A DNA stretch of 39,479 nt from Rhodobium orientis (GTDB lineage: Bacteria; Pseudomonadota; Alphaproteobacteria; Rhizobiales; Rhodobiaceae), in assembly GCF_003258835.1 (NCBI RefSeq), contig NZ_NPEV01000050.1:1-39479 (forward strand), given 5' to 3'. Below are positions 15,258 to 23,621 of this stretch, piece by piece. Every line of letters starts with the position of its first letter. The first letter of the stretch is position 1. The notes under the pieces are model-generated. The model worked only from the letters and a program-made list of their open reading frames with translations, had not been told where the DNA came from and did no database searches. The translations under genes and the position numbers were made by a program.

Positions 15258-16131
15258 CCGCGGGGCGCGCCCGGCGCTGCTCGGCAAAGACGTTGACGAG
15301 GTTGCCGGCGACGATGACGGCACCGCCGACGAACACCCAGACCTCCAGCGGCTCGCCGTAGACGAGGAGCCCGAGGATGGCGATCACCGGCAGGCGGGCG
15401 AACTCGATCGGCGCGACGACGGAGGCCGGTGCACAGGAGAGCGCCATGGTCAGGCAATAGTGGGCGGAGAGCCCGCAGATGCCGACGACGACGACCCACG
15501 GCGCAAGGCCGGCGGAGAACATGGTCATGCCGCCTGGCAGCGCGCAGGCGAACCCCATCACGCTCTGGCTCGCCGTCATCCAGAACAGGATGCAGAGCGT
15601 GGAATCGGTGCGCGACAGGCGCTTGGTCAGCATGGTGTTGAGGGCAAAGCCGAGGGCGCAGGCAAGGCCCGCCGCATGGCCCCATTCCAGCGGCACCACG
15701 CCCGGCCGGGCAATGATGAGAACGCCGAAAAAGCCGCAGACGGCGGCCAGCACGCGCCAGCGCGTCAACGGCTCCAAGAGGATGAAGGGCGCGAGCACGG
15801 CGACCCAGATCGGGTTGGTGAATTCCAGCGCCACGAGTTGGGCGAGCGGAATGGTGGCGATGCCGAAGAACCACAGGTTCTGGGCCGAGAAGTGGAAGAT
15901 GTTGCGCAGGAGATGGAGCCCGGCGCGCTGCGTTTTGACCTCGCCGAACCGTCCGGCGACGGCGATCACCGCGACGACGATGGCAAGGCCGATCACCGAG
16001 CGGTAGGCCATCAGCTCGAAGGTATCGAGCTCGGCGGCGATTTCCCGGCCGGCGACGGCCATCGCCGAAAAGGAGGCGATGGCACCAAGCATCCACAGGG
16101 CGGCCGCGAACGGGCGGGAGGCAGCGGTCAT
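15250..16131 (-). CDS. DMT-superfamily (EamA) permease, convergent paralogue
   Basis: Encodes 293 residues with about ten membrane segments. Repeat 1 contains ELMAYRSVIGLAIVVAVIAV and IATIPLAQLVALEFTNPIWVAVLAP; repeat 2 contains GLSAHYCLTMALSCAPASVVAPIEFARLP, the equivalent of the second-repeat motif in the neighbouring permease. It is a distant paralogue of that protein and the substrate is unknown. The start at 16131 has only a weak GGAA upstream; earlier in-frame residues are not membrane-like. It follows the glycerate kinase gene on the same strand after 91 bases and could share its transcript. Confidence 0.87.
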   Translation of the reverse strand: MTAASRPFAAALWMLGAIASFSAMAVAGREIAAELDTFELMAYRSVIGLAIVVAVIAVAGRFGEVKTQRAGLHLLRNIFHFSAQNLWFFGIATIPLAQLVALEFTNPIWVAVLAPFILLEPLTRWRVLAAVCGFFGVLIIARPGVVPLEWGHAAGLACALGFALNTMLTKRLSRTDSTLCILFWMTASQSVMGFACALPGGMTMFSAGLAPWVVVVGICGLSAHYCLTMALSCAPASVVAPIEFARLPVIAILGLLVYGEPLEVWVFVGGAVIVAGNLVNVFAEQRRARPAAS

Positions 16132-16222
16132 GACGGTGTTCCGAAAAAGCCGTGCGGTCGGCGACGGCGGCAGGCGCGGGCGCCGGACGCAATAGACGGG
16201 TGAAATCGTTGGCGGGCGGCCG

Positions 16223-17491
16223 TTACCGCACGAGGATGGCCCGGAAATCGTTGACGTTGGTGCCGGTCGGACCGGGCACGAAGAGGTCGCCGATGCCGTT
16301 GAAGGCGGACCAGGCGTCGTTATCGAGGAGCAGGCGGACCGGATCGAGGCCGCGGGTGCGCATGCGCGAGGCCGTGCCGCCGTCGGCAAAGGCGCCGGCA
16401 TTGTCCTCCGAGCCGTCGATGCCGTCGGTGTCGGCGGCGAGCGCAGAAATGCCCTCAAGGCCGTCGACGACGCGGGCAAAGGACAGCAGGAACTCCGTGT
16501 TGCGGCCGCCCTTGCCGCCGCCGGCGATCGTCACCGAGGTCTCGCCACCGGAGAGGATCACGACGGGCTTCCTGAACGGCCGGTCCTTCACGGCCACCTC
16601 GCGGGCGAGCGCGGCGTGGAAGCGGCCGGCCTCGCGCGCCTCGCCCTCGATCGCATCGGACAGGATCACCGCCTCCATGCCGACCCGCTGGGCCTTGACG
16701 GCGGCGGCCTCCAGCGAGATCGCCGAGGAGGCGATGATCGCCTGGGTGTTTGCGGCAAAGCGCGGATCGCCCCGCTGCGGCGCCGTCTCCTCGCCGGAGC
16801 GCAGGAAGTCGAGGGCCCTCGGCGGCAGGCTGATGCCGAATTCCTCGATCGCCTGGATGGCATCGGTGCGCGACAGGTCATCGGGGATGGTCGGGCCCGA
16901 GGCGACCAGCGAGGCGACGTCGCCCGGAATGTCGGAGACGATGAGCGTCGCGACACGTGCCGGCGCCGCGGCGGCCGCCAGCCGGCCGCCCTTGATGCGC
17001 GAGAACTGCTTGCGAATGGCGTTCATGGCCGAGATCGGCGCACCGGAACGCAGCAGGGCCTGGTTGATGGCGATCTCGTCGGCAAGCGCGAGGCCGTCGG
17101 GCGGGGCCGGCAGGAGGGCGGAGCCGCCGCCGCTGATCAGCGCGATGACGAGGTCGTCGGCAGTGAGGCCCGAGACGGTCTCAAGCAGGCGCGCGGCGCC
17201 GGCAAGGCCGGCCTCGTCCGGCACCGGATGGGCGGCCTCGACGATCTCGATGGACGTGCAGGGCGCGCCGAAGCCGTAGCGGGTGACGACGAGACCGGAG
17301 AGCGGGCCGTCCCAGACCTCTTCCAGCGCCTTTGCCATCTGGGCCGAGCCCTTGCCGGCGCCGATGACGACGGTACGGCCCTTCGGCGGCTTAGGCAGGT
17401 GACGCGCCAGCACCCGGAACGGGTCGGCAGCGGCAACGGCCGCCTCGAACAGTCCTGTCAGAAAAGCCCTGTCGTCTTGCGGCGCGGTCAT
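16223..17491 (-). CDS. Glycerate 2-kinase (type II, MOFRL family)
   Basis: Encodes 422 residues of the DUF4147/MOFRL type. Motifs: VVIGAGKGSAQMAKALE near the N-terminus, LISGGGSALLPAP, the Ser-Asp-Ile-Pro-Gly-Asp loop, VASGPTIPD, and the C-terminal MOFRL part with VILSGGETSVTIAGGGKGGRN and ALAADTDGIDGSEDNAGAF. The enzyme phosphorylates D-glycerate to 2-phosphoglycerate, feeding glyoxylate- or serine-derived carbon to glycolysis. The start at 17491 has a GGGGGA stretch upstream; an in-frame ATG at 17509 would add six residues. It may be co-transcribed with the downstream permease gene. Confidence 0.92.
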   Translation of the reverse strand: MTAPQDDRAFLTGLFEAAVAAADPFRVLARHLPKPPKGRTVVIGAGKGSAQMAKALEEVWDGPLSGLVVTRYGFGAPCTSIEIVEAAHPVPDEAGLAGAARLLETVSGLTADDLVIALISGGGSALLPAPPDGLALADEIAINQALLRSGAPISAMNAIRKQFSRIKGGRLAAAAAPARVATLIVSDIPGDVASLVASGPTIPDDLSRTDAIQAIEEFGISLPPRALDFLRSGEETAPQRGDPRFAANTQAIIASSAISLEAAAVKAQRVGMEAVILSDAIEGEAREAGRFHAALAREVAVKDRPFRKPVVILSGGETSVTIAGGGKGGRNTEFLLSFARVVDGLEGISALAADTDGIDGSEDNAGAFADGGTASRMRTRGLDPVRLLLDNDAWSAFNGIGDLFVPGPTGTNVNDFRAILVR

Positions 17492-17628
17492 CGCCTTGTC
17501 CCCCAACATCGATACAGGACCTGTTTCGCGCGCCGGACCGGTGCCGTCAAGCGGCGCCGAGCGAAAGTCGCGCGCGAGCGACCGGCGATTGAAACCGGTG
17601 ATTTAAAGGGACTGATTTTGGGGAGAAA

Positions 17629-17705
17629 TGGTCGGAGTGGCAGGATTTGAACCTGCGACCCCCTCGTCCCGAACGAGGTGCGCTACCAGGCTGCGCTACA
17701 CTCCG
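17629..17705 (-). tRNA. tRNA-Pro (anticodon CGG)
   Basis: On the minus strand a 77-base cloverleaf starts CGGAGTG and ends CACTCCG-ACCA, with the CCA encoded. The anticodon stem-loop is CTCGT-TCGGGAC-GAG-like with loop TTCGGGA, giving anticodon CGG, which reads CCG proline codons. The T-loop is GGTTCGAATCC. It is divergent from tRNA-Gln, about 190 bases away. Confidence 0.96.
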
Positions 17706-17898
17706 ATGCCTGCGGAGCCGTCTTATAGCGATCGAAATGCGGCCCCGCAAGGGCGAATGACCGGCATCCGCAATACCCGTCACAAACGCGTCAGAATGAC
17801 CGCCAAAGCTTGCCGGCGCGCGGGGCCCGGCCCATGTTGCAGGGCGTGCCGGAAATCGCTATGAGAGGCGCTCCGGCAATCGCGATAGCGCGATCCGT

Positions 17899-17973
17899 TG
17901 GGGCGTGGCCAAGTGGTAAGGCAGCGGCTTTTGGTGCCGCCATTCGCAGGTTCGAATCCTGCCGCCCCAGCCA
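17899..17973 (+). tRNA. tRNA-Gln (anticodon TTG)
   Basis: A 75-base cloverleaf starts TGGGGCG and ends CGCCCCA-GCCA, with CCA encoded. The anticodon stem GCGGC/GCCGC encloses TTTTGGT, giving anticodon TTG for glutamine. The T-arm is CAGGTTCGAATCCTG. A T-run (GCTTTTTCC) follows immediately and may help termination. Confidence 0.96.
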
Positions 17974-18043
17974 GCTTTTTCCTCATCGTTCAGTAGCCTC
18001 CTCGTCTCCGGCCAGACCGAATGCCCTGCCGAGCCCCCCGGAC

Positions 18044-18075
18044 AAAAAAACCCGGCGGTGAGGACCACCGCCGGG
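18044..18075 (-). terminator. Rho-independent terminator of the TRAP operon
   Basis: CCCGGCGGTG (18051-18060) pairs perfectly with CACCGCCGGG (18066-18075) around a five-base loop. On the minus strand the stem is followed by seven T (18050-18044). It lies 45 bases past the dctP-like stop codon and closes the RpiR/PLP-enzyme/TRAP transcription unit. Confidence 0.9.
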
Positions 18076-18120
18076 CTTCCAGTTTTCGCCAGTCGGCTCG
18101 CGGTCGGCCGGCGGGCGCTG

Positions 18121-19164
18121 CTATTCCAGGTAGCCCGACTCGTTGGCCTTCGTGACTTCCTCCTTGAAGAGGCCGAGAAGCGCGTCGGCCTTGTCGCCGA
18201 AGGTCTTCTCGATGTGCTGTTCGAAGGCCGGCTGGGTCACGGTGCGCATCTCGGCGCGCTGCTCCGGCGTCAGGGCGGTGATCTCCAGCGAGGCGTTGAG
18301 GCCGGCGACGCCGCGGTCGGACGCCTCGATGATGCGCGACAGGCCGCGCGAGGCGGCGACGCAGGACTGCGCGGCGTAGCGCAGGATGTCCTTGTTGTGG
18401 TCGTCCAGCTTGTCCCAGAAGGTCTTGGAGACCATCAGGATGTAGGGCGAGAACAGGTGGTTGGTGAGCGTCATGTAGTCCTGCACCTCGCCGAAATTGG
18501 CGAAGGAGATGATCGGCACCGGGTTCATCTGGCCGTCGATCACGCCGGTCTGCATGGCGGAATAGACCTCGCCCCAGGCCAGCGGATAGGCCTCGGCGCC
18601 GAGCGCGTTGATGATGACCTGGTGCGCCGGCACGGTCATGGTCCGCAGGCGGATGCCCTTGAAGTCCGCCAGGTCCTTGATCGGTTTCTTGGAGTTGGTG
18701 ACGGCGAAGAACCCGCCGGTGTCGGGATAGCCGAGGACGACCACGTCGCCGAGTTCGGTCTCGATATCCTTCTTCAGCGCCTTGCCGAAAGCGCCGTCGA
18801 AGACCTCGTAGGTCGCGGCGTTGTCGGTGAAGGCGAACGGCATGTTGAGGATGTCGATCTTGGGATAGTAGGACGCGATCGCACCGGTGGAGGCGATGGT
18901 CGCCTGGATCACGTCGCTGCGCACCATCTGTACCTGCTCGGTGAGGGAGCCGAGCTGATTGGCCGGGTAGACCTCTACCGAGATGCCGCCATTGGTGTCG
19001 CTGGTGACGATGCTGGAGAACACCTGCGCGCAGGCATGGCCGGGATTGTCGAACGGATCGCCGCCCTTGTTGTCGTGCGCCAGCTTGAGCGTCTCGGCGC
19101 CGGCCGTCGCCGCGGCCCCGAGCATCAATGCGGCGGCCAGGCCGCTCGCGATGAACTTCTTCAT
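18121..19164 (-). CDS. dctP: TRAP transporter solute-binding protein (DctP family)
   Basis: Encodes 347 residues with a Sec signal peptide (about 1-23, ending ATAGA-E). The DctP fold is visible in LKLAHDNKGGDPFDNPGHACAQVF, YPANQLGSLTEQVQMVRSD, the FKGIRLRTMTVPAHQ strand with the conserved Arg that clamps the ligand carboxylate, and GEVYSAMQTGVIDGQ. The carboxylate-binding Arg indicates an organic-acid or zwitterionic amino-acid-like ligand. It is the last gene of the operon, 73 bases after the large permease and before a strong terminator. The symbol denotes the family, not proven C4-dicarboxylate transport. Confidence 0.94.
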   Translation of the reverse strand: MKKFIASGLAAALMLGAAATAGAETLKLAHDNKGGDPFDNPGHACAQVFSSIVTSDTNGGISVEVYPANQLGSLTEQVQMVRSDVIQATIASTGAIASYYPKIDILNMPFAFTDNAATYEVFDGAFGKALKKDIETELGDVVVLGYPDTGGFFAVTNSKKPIKDLADFKGIRLRTMTVPAHQVIINALGAEAYPLAWGEVYSAMQTGVIDGQMNPVPIISFANFGEVQDYMTLTNHLFSPYILMVSKTFWDKLDDHNKDILRYAAQSCVAASRGLSRIIEASDRGVAGLNASLEITALTPEQRAEMRTVTQPAFEQHIEKTFGDKADALLGLFKEEVTKANESGYLE

Positions 19165-19237
19165 TTACACAACTCCATTCTCTGTTTGATGGCCCTTGGC
19201 GGACCCTTGGTGATCTGGCTTCTTATGGATGTCCGCG

Positions 19238-20518
19238 CTAAGCGAAGCCCAGCCAACGCGGTATCAGCAGCGCCATGTCTTCCCAGAAGGCGAACAGGAC
19301 GAGGACGGCGATCTCTGCGACCAGGAACGGCCACAGCTTCATCGCGATGCGCTCCAGCTTCTCGCCGGTCACGGACGACAGCACGAACAGGCAGGCGCCG
19401 ACCGGCGGCGTCATCAGCGAGATGTTGAGCGCGATGATGAAGATGATGCCGGCGTGGATCGGCTCCAGGCCGATCTGCAGGGCGATCTGCAGGAGCACGG
19501 GCGCCAGGATGATCAGGATCGCCGTGACATCCATGATGGTCCCGATCAGCATCAACAGGCCGATGATCAGGAGAATGAGGACGTAGCGGTTCTCCGAGAT
19601 CGCGAGCATGGCCTCGGCGATGGCCTGGGGCACGCGGTTGAAGCTCATCCACCAGCCGAGCGTCGAGGCAAAGCCGATGATGACGAAGATGACGCCGCTG
19701 ACGACGGCGGTGCGCAGCAGCAACCGGCACAGCACCTTGAAGGTGATGTTGCGGTAGACGAAGACGCCGAGGGCGAGCGCATAGGCGACCGCGACGGAGG
19801 CCGCCTCGGTCGGCGTCACCACGCCGCCGAGGATGCCGCCGAGAATGATCAGCGGCATGATGAGGGCGGCGATCGAACGGAAGAATGCGCCCATGAGTTC
19901 GCCGAAGGTCGCCCGGCGCTCCGGCTCCGGCAGCCCGTTGCGCCTGGCGCCGAGCGCGATCACCGCCATGCAGACGGCGCAGATGAGGAGCCCCGGCAGG
20001 ATGCCGGCGGCGAAAAGACCGCCGATCGACACGCCCATCAGCGAGCCATAGACGACCATGATCCCGGAGGGCGGGATGGTCGGGCCGATGATTGAGCCGG
20101 CGGCGGTGACCGCGCAGGCATAGTCGCGCCGGTAGCCCTGGCGCACCATTTCCGGCACCAGCGTCTTGCCGAAGGCGGCGGCATCCGCCGTCGCCGCCCC
20201 CGTCAGGCCGGCGAACAGGACCGAGGCGACCATGTTGGCGTGGGCCAGGCCGCCGCGGAAATGGCCGACCAGCACATGGGCGAACCGCATGAGCTGCTGG
20301 GTGATGCCGACATGGTTCATGATCTCGCCGGCGAGGATGAAGAAGGGCATCGCCAGGAACGGGAAGATGTCCAGGCTGTTGAACATCCGGCTCGGCCCCA
20401 TGGCGAGGAACTGCGGGCCACCCATCTGGACGATGCCGACGAGACCGGCGATGCCGATCGAAAAGCCGATCGGCGTGCCGATGATGAGCAGGAGGCCGAA
20501 GGCGATTGCCACGATCAT
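19238..20518 (-). CDS. dctM: TRAP transporter large permease (DctM family)
   Basis: Encodes 426 residues with about 12 membrane segments. Family markers are GPSRMFNSLDIFPFLAMPFFILAGEIM, FAGLTGAATADAAAFG, SIIGPTIPPSGIMVVYGS and the late LNISLMTPPVGACLFV. With the small subunit it forms the sodium-driven membrane part of a TRAP importer. GGAGG lies about ten bases upstream of the start, at the end of the small permease gene, five bases of spacing separating the two genes. The symbol names the family only. Confidence 0.94.
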   Translation of the reverse strand: MIVAIAFGLLLIIGTPIGFSIGIAGLVGIVQMGGPQFLAMGPSRMFNSLDIFPFLAMPFFILAGEIMNHVGITQQLMRFAHVLVGHFRGGLAHANMVASVLFAGLTGAATADAAAFGKTLVPEMVRQGYRRDYACAVTAAGSIIGPTIPPSGIMVVYGSLMGVSIGGLFAAGILPGLLICAVCMAVIALGARRNGLPEPERRATFGELMGAFFRSIAALIMPLIILGGILGGVVTPTEAASVAVAYALALGVFVYRNITFKVLCRLLLRTAVVSGVIFVIIGFASTLGWWMSFNRVPQAIAEAMLAISENRYVLILLIIGLLMLIGTIMDVTAILIILAPVLLQIALQIGLEPIHAGIIFIIALNISLMTPPVGACLFVLSSVTGEKLERIAMKLWPFLVAEIAVLVLFAFWEDMALLIPRWLGFA

Positions 20519-20523
20519 TGGCG

Positions 20524-21027
20524 TCAGGCCTCCATGTTTTCTTCAAGGTGATAGCGGCCGAGGTCGCGCACCATGACCAGAACCATCTGGATCGCGGCCA
20601 GTCCGGCCGCCGCCGGGATCGCCGTATAGGCCGGCGCGAGCGTCATGCCGAAGATCATCGCCTGACGCGTCTGGCCGGACTGGGCGAAGCCGACGCCGAA
20701 CCAGAACAGGTAGAGAAAGAGCATCAGGGTGATGAAATCGGAGAGCATCAGCACGCCGCGCCGCACCGTCTCCGGCATCAGGTCGGTGAACATGGTCAGG
20801 CCGATATGTTCGCGGCGCACGATGCCGGTGGAGATCGCCAGCATCACCGTCCAGATCATCAGGTAGCGGGCGAGCGGCTCCGGCCAGTTGAACTGCCAGT
20901 GGAAGTAGTAGCGATCGATCACCCCGATCCACACGTCGAGGACGAGGGCCGCCATCAGGGCGATGAGAACGACCTCCACGCCTCGGTTGAGCCAGTCGCT
21001 GAGCTTGGCTGCCGCTTGTCTGATCAT
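20524..21027 (-). CDS. dctQ: TRAP transporter small permease (DctQ family)
   Basis: Encodes 167 residues with four membrane segments. The DctQ pattern is clear in VLIALMAALVLDVWIGVIDRY, WPEPLARYLMIWTVMLAISTGIVRREHIGL and the last segment AIPAAAGLAAIQMVLVMVRDL. It pairs with the large permease encoded five bases downstream. It follows the PLP-enzyme gene by 23 bases, so uptake and breakdown genes are in one transcript. Confidence 0.94.
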   Translation of the reverse strand: MIRQAAAKLSDWLNRGVEVVLIALMAALVLDVWIGVIDRYYFHWQFNWPEPLARYLMIWTVMLAISTGIVRREHIGLTMFTDLMPETVRRGVLMLSDFITLMLFLYLFWFGVGFAQSGQTRQAMIFGMTLAPAYTAIPAAAGLAAIQMVLVMVRDLGRYHLEENMEA

Positions 21028-21050
21028 TGGGTTCCCTCTGGTCCTTCCGG

Positions 21051-22112
21051 TCAGTCGACGCGCCCGCGGGCGGCCACGGGGACCCGTTCCACGGAGCCGT
21101 CGCCGGCGACGAGATGGACGGCGTCGAACAGGTTGGTGACCACGCAGGCGTGATTGGGAATGACCTCGAGGCGCTCGCCGATCGCCGGCCGCACCGCACA
21201 GGCCGCAACGTCGACGACGCCGTGCTCCTCGCTGAGGGAGGCGATCCGCGCTTCCGGGTAGGCGGGCAGGTAACCGAAGCCGTCGAGGCCGAGCGTGTCG
21301 CTCGACAGCGTCTTGGAGCCGGCATCGAGGACGACCCGCTCCGCCGTCGGCGCCGAGACGACGGTGGCCAGAACCCGCAAGGCGCAGGCGTCAACGTCGC
21401 AGACGCCGCGCGCGATGAGGGAGCGGTCCATGTAGACGTAGGTGCCGGGCCGGTATTCGGTGATCACGGCGGCCGCCTCGTGGGCCTGCCAGATGTCGGG
21501 CGTGCCGCCGCTGGTGACCGTCGGCACATCGAGGTCGGCGTCCTCCAGAAGGCGTTGGGCGTTCGCCAGCCAGTCCGCGGCCTCGCGCGGCCTTCCGGCC
21601 GGCGGATAGGTCATCAGCCCGCCGAAACTGAGGCCCTCGGCCGCGTCGATCCGGCGGGCGAGCGTCATCGCTTCCTCGGCGCTCTGGACGCCGCAGCGGC
21701 CCATGCCGGTGTCGCATTCGACGAGCACCGTGAGCGGCTTTGCCGCGCCGGCGAGGGTCCCGGCATAGCCGGCGATGGTCTCGGCGCTGTCGGCGACGAC
21801 GGCGAGCGCGATGCGCTCGTTCAGCGCCTTCAGGCGCTTCAGCTTGGCGGCGCCGAGGATGTTGAAGGTGAGGAGGATGTCGGTGAGGCCCGCATCGGCC
21901 ATGACCTCGGCCTCACCCAGCTTCTGGCAGGTGATGCCGCAAGCGCCGAGCTCGACCTGGCGCGCGGCGAGGCTGGGCAGCTTGTGGGTCTTGATGTGCG
22001 GCCGAAGCGTCAGGCCGTGCGCATCGGCATAGTCCTGCGCCCGGCGCAGATTTTCCTCCACGCGGTCGCGGTAGATCAGGACAGCCGGCGTTTCGATATC
22101 GTCCAGTGTCAC
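21051..22112 (-). CDS. D-threonine aldolase / D-serine dehydratase-like PLP enzyme
   Basis: Encodes 353 residues of the fold-type III alanine-racemase-N family. The PLP-lysine motif is RPHIKTHK (residues 37-44); the phosphate-binding SGGTPD lies near 200. The C-terminal metal site reads IPNHAC, His321 and Cys323. In eukaryotic-type D-serine dehydratases the zinc ligands are His-x-Cys, while D-threonine aldolases have His-x-Asp, so dehydration of a D-beta-hydroxy amino acid seems more likely than aldol cleavage. It follows the RpiR regulator by 12 bases and precedes the TRAP genes. Dehydration would release a reactive enamine, consistent with RidA in the divergent operon. Confidence 0.85.
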   Translation of the reverse strand: MTLDDIETPAVLIYRDRVEENLRRAQDYADAHGLTLRPHIKTHKLPSLAARQVELGACGITCQKLGEAEVMADAGLTDILLTFNILGAAKLKRLKALNERIALAVVADSAETIAGYAGTLAGAAKPLTVLVECDTGMGRCGVQSAEEAMTLARRIDAAEGLSFGGLMTYPPAGRPREAADWLANAQRLLEDADLDVPTVTSGGTPDIWQAHEAAAVITEYRPGTYVYMDRSLIARGVCDVDACALRVLATVVSAPTAERVVLDAGSKTLSSDTLGLDGFGYLPAYPEARIASLSEEHGVVDVAACAVRPAIGERLEVIPNHACVVTNLFDAVHLVAGDGSVERVPVAARGRVD

Positions 22113-22124
22113 GTCAGATATCTC

Positions 22125-23003
22125 CTAGTCGCCCACGGGCCGGCCGGGATCGCTCATGTTGAGGCCGGACAGGCTGATGCGGATGCGGCGCAGACCCTCC
22201 AGCACGCTCGGACCGATCAGTTCGGCGGTCGTCATGGCGATCAGGTCAATGATGAACAGCAGCGCGTAGCGGCCGGAGGTCGGCTTGAAGAGCTGCGTGT
22301 CCGGGGCGATGATGAAGGGCAAGGCGACATCCGCCTCCTTCGCCAGATCCGAATCGGGACTGGTGATGGCGACCGTGCGCGCGCCGTATTGCCGGGCGAT
22401 GCCAACGGATTCGATCACCGAATTGGCCTGGCCCGAGGCGGAAATCGCAAAGATGAGCGAGTGCTTGTCGCAGACCGCTGCCGACATGCGCTGCATCTGC
22501 CCGTCGGTGTGGCCGACGATGGGCAGCCCCAGCCGGAACAGCCGGTTCTGCATCTCCACCGCACCCATGGAGGACACCCCGCCCGACCCGTAGGCGCAGA
22601 TATGCTTGGCGTTGACGGCCATCTCCGCCACCGCGTTGACGACGCTCATGTCGATGACGTCACGCACGCGCTGCATGGCTGCCGTCGCGCCGTCGCTGAC
22701 GGCGTCGAGGACGCGGGCATCGCGCTCGTCGCGCACCAAGGGCTCGGGAAACAGGTAGAGCCCGCCGATCGCCAGCACCTGGGCGAGCTGGAACTTGAAG
22801 TCGCGCACGCCCTCGCAGCCGAGCGCACGGCAGAAGCGGGTCACCGTCGGCTCGCTGACCCCGGCGCGCAGGGCAAGGTCCGCGATCGGGGCCTTCGAGG
22901 CGTAGGAGATGTCGGCGAGGATGATCTCGGCCAGGCGCTTTTCGGCCTTGCTGCCATCGGCGGCACATATCCGCAATCGATTGACGATGTCGCCCGTGGT
23001 CAC
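22125..23003 (-). CDS. MurR/RpiR-family transcriptional regulator
   Basis: Encodes 292 residues: an N-terminal HTH_6 domain (about 1-80, with APIADLALRAGVSEPTVTRFCRALG) and a SIS domain (about 110-240, with ICAYGSGGVSSMGAVEMQNRL and IFAISASGQANSVIESVGIAR), which in relatives binds a phosphosugar or small effector. A GTG start at 23003 is preferred; the frame is open to a TTG at 23045. It is the first gene of the minus-strand operon and lies back-to-back with the ridA operon, so it probably controls both directions from the AT-rich region between them. Confidence 0.9.
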   Translation of the reverse strand: MTTGDIVNRLRICAADGSKAEKRLAEIILADISYASKAPIADLALRAGVSEPTVTRFCRALGCEGVRDFKFQLAQVLAIGGLYLFPEPLVRDERDARVLDAVSDGATAAMQRVRDVIDMSVVNAVAEMAVNAKHICAYGSGGVSSMGAVEMQNRLFRLGLPIVGHTDGQMQRMSAAVCDKHSLIFAISASGQANSVIESVGIARQYGARTVAITSPDSDLAKEADVALPFIIAPDTQLFKPTSGRYALLFIIDLIAMTTAELIGPSVLEGLRRIRISLSGLNMSDPGRPVGD

Positions 23004-23133
23004 GCTGCTGCCCCGACTTTTTTGCCATAGCGCCTGGTTCCGCAAAAAAGCTTGGCGGAAAAAATGAAAAAAAACAACATGAATTTTTGTTGACGTTTCA
23101 CAGAAACACGCGCCTTTTTCGCTCTTGCATCAA

Positions 23134-23158
23134 AAATGAAAGAAACTTACGTTCATTT
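23134..23158. promoter_or_regulatory. Candidate RpiR operator in the divergent promoter region
   Basis: AAATGAA (23134-23140) and TTCATTT (23152-23158) form an inverted repeat with 11 bases between arms. AAATGAA also occurs at 23062-23068, and a second inverted pair, CAACA/TGTTG, spans 23075-23092. The AT-rich region between the two operons is the natural site for a SIS-domain regulator; binding is inferred. Confidence 0.42.
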
Positions 23159-23193
23159 GTCGCACCACTTCCCCTCACTTGGAGCCCCCCGAA

Positions 23194-23559
23194 ATGCCCA
23201 AAAAAGTCTTCGGAAACGCGGCCGTGCCGCTCTCGCCCGCCGTCCGCGCCGGCGACTTCGTCTTCGTATCCGGCCAGGTCCCGGCCGATTCCGACGGCAG
23301 CATCGTTGCCGGCGGCATCGAGGCGCAGACGAAGCAGGTGATGGAAAACGTCAAGGCGGCGCTGGCGCTTGCCGGCGCGGAGCTTTCCGACGTCGTCAAG
23401 ACCACCGTCTGGCTGGAGGACGCGCGCAACTTCGCCGCCTTCAACAAGGTCTATGGCAGCTACTTCCCGAGCGAGCCGCCGGCCCGCACCACGGTGGAAT
23501 CGCGCCTGATGGCCGAGATCAAGATCGAGGTGGAAGCCGTCGCCTATAAGCCCGAATAG
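23194..23559 (+). CDS. RidA-family enamine/imine deaminase
   Basis: Encodes 121 residues, the full length for the YjgF/YER057c/UK114 family. Landmarks are GDFVFVSGQVPAD, the IEAQTKQVMENVKAALALAGA helix, DVVKTTVWLEDARNFAAFNKVY and PPARTTVESRL, where the arginine of the PxRTxV-type motif binds the substrate carboxylate. Such proteins form trimers and hydrolyse reactive 2-aminoacrylate or 2-aminocrotonate released by PLP enzymes. The start at 23194 follows GGAG at nine bases. It is the first gene of the plus-strand operon, opposite an operon that encodes a PLP lyase. Confidence 0.93.
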   Translation: MPKKVFGNAAVPLSPAVRAGDFVFVSGQVPADSDGSIVAGGIEAQTKQVMENVKAALALAGAELSDVVKTTVWLEDARNFAAFNKVYGSYFPSEPPARTTVESRLMAEIKIEVEAVAYKPE

Positions 23560-23621
23560 CCGGCACCGGCCGCGCCACAAGGGGCATCAACCATCAACGA
23601 CATGCAGTTCTGGATAGACAG

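Noticed and set aside
17629-17973. tRNA genes as an integration site for a mobile island
   Set aside because: No integrase and no repeated tRNA 3' end is visible nearby, and both tRNAs look intact.
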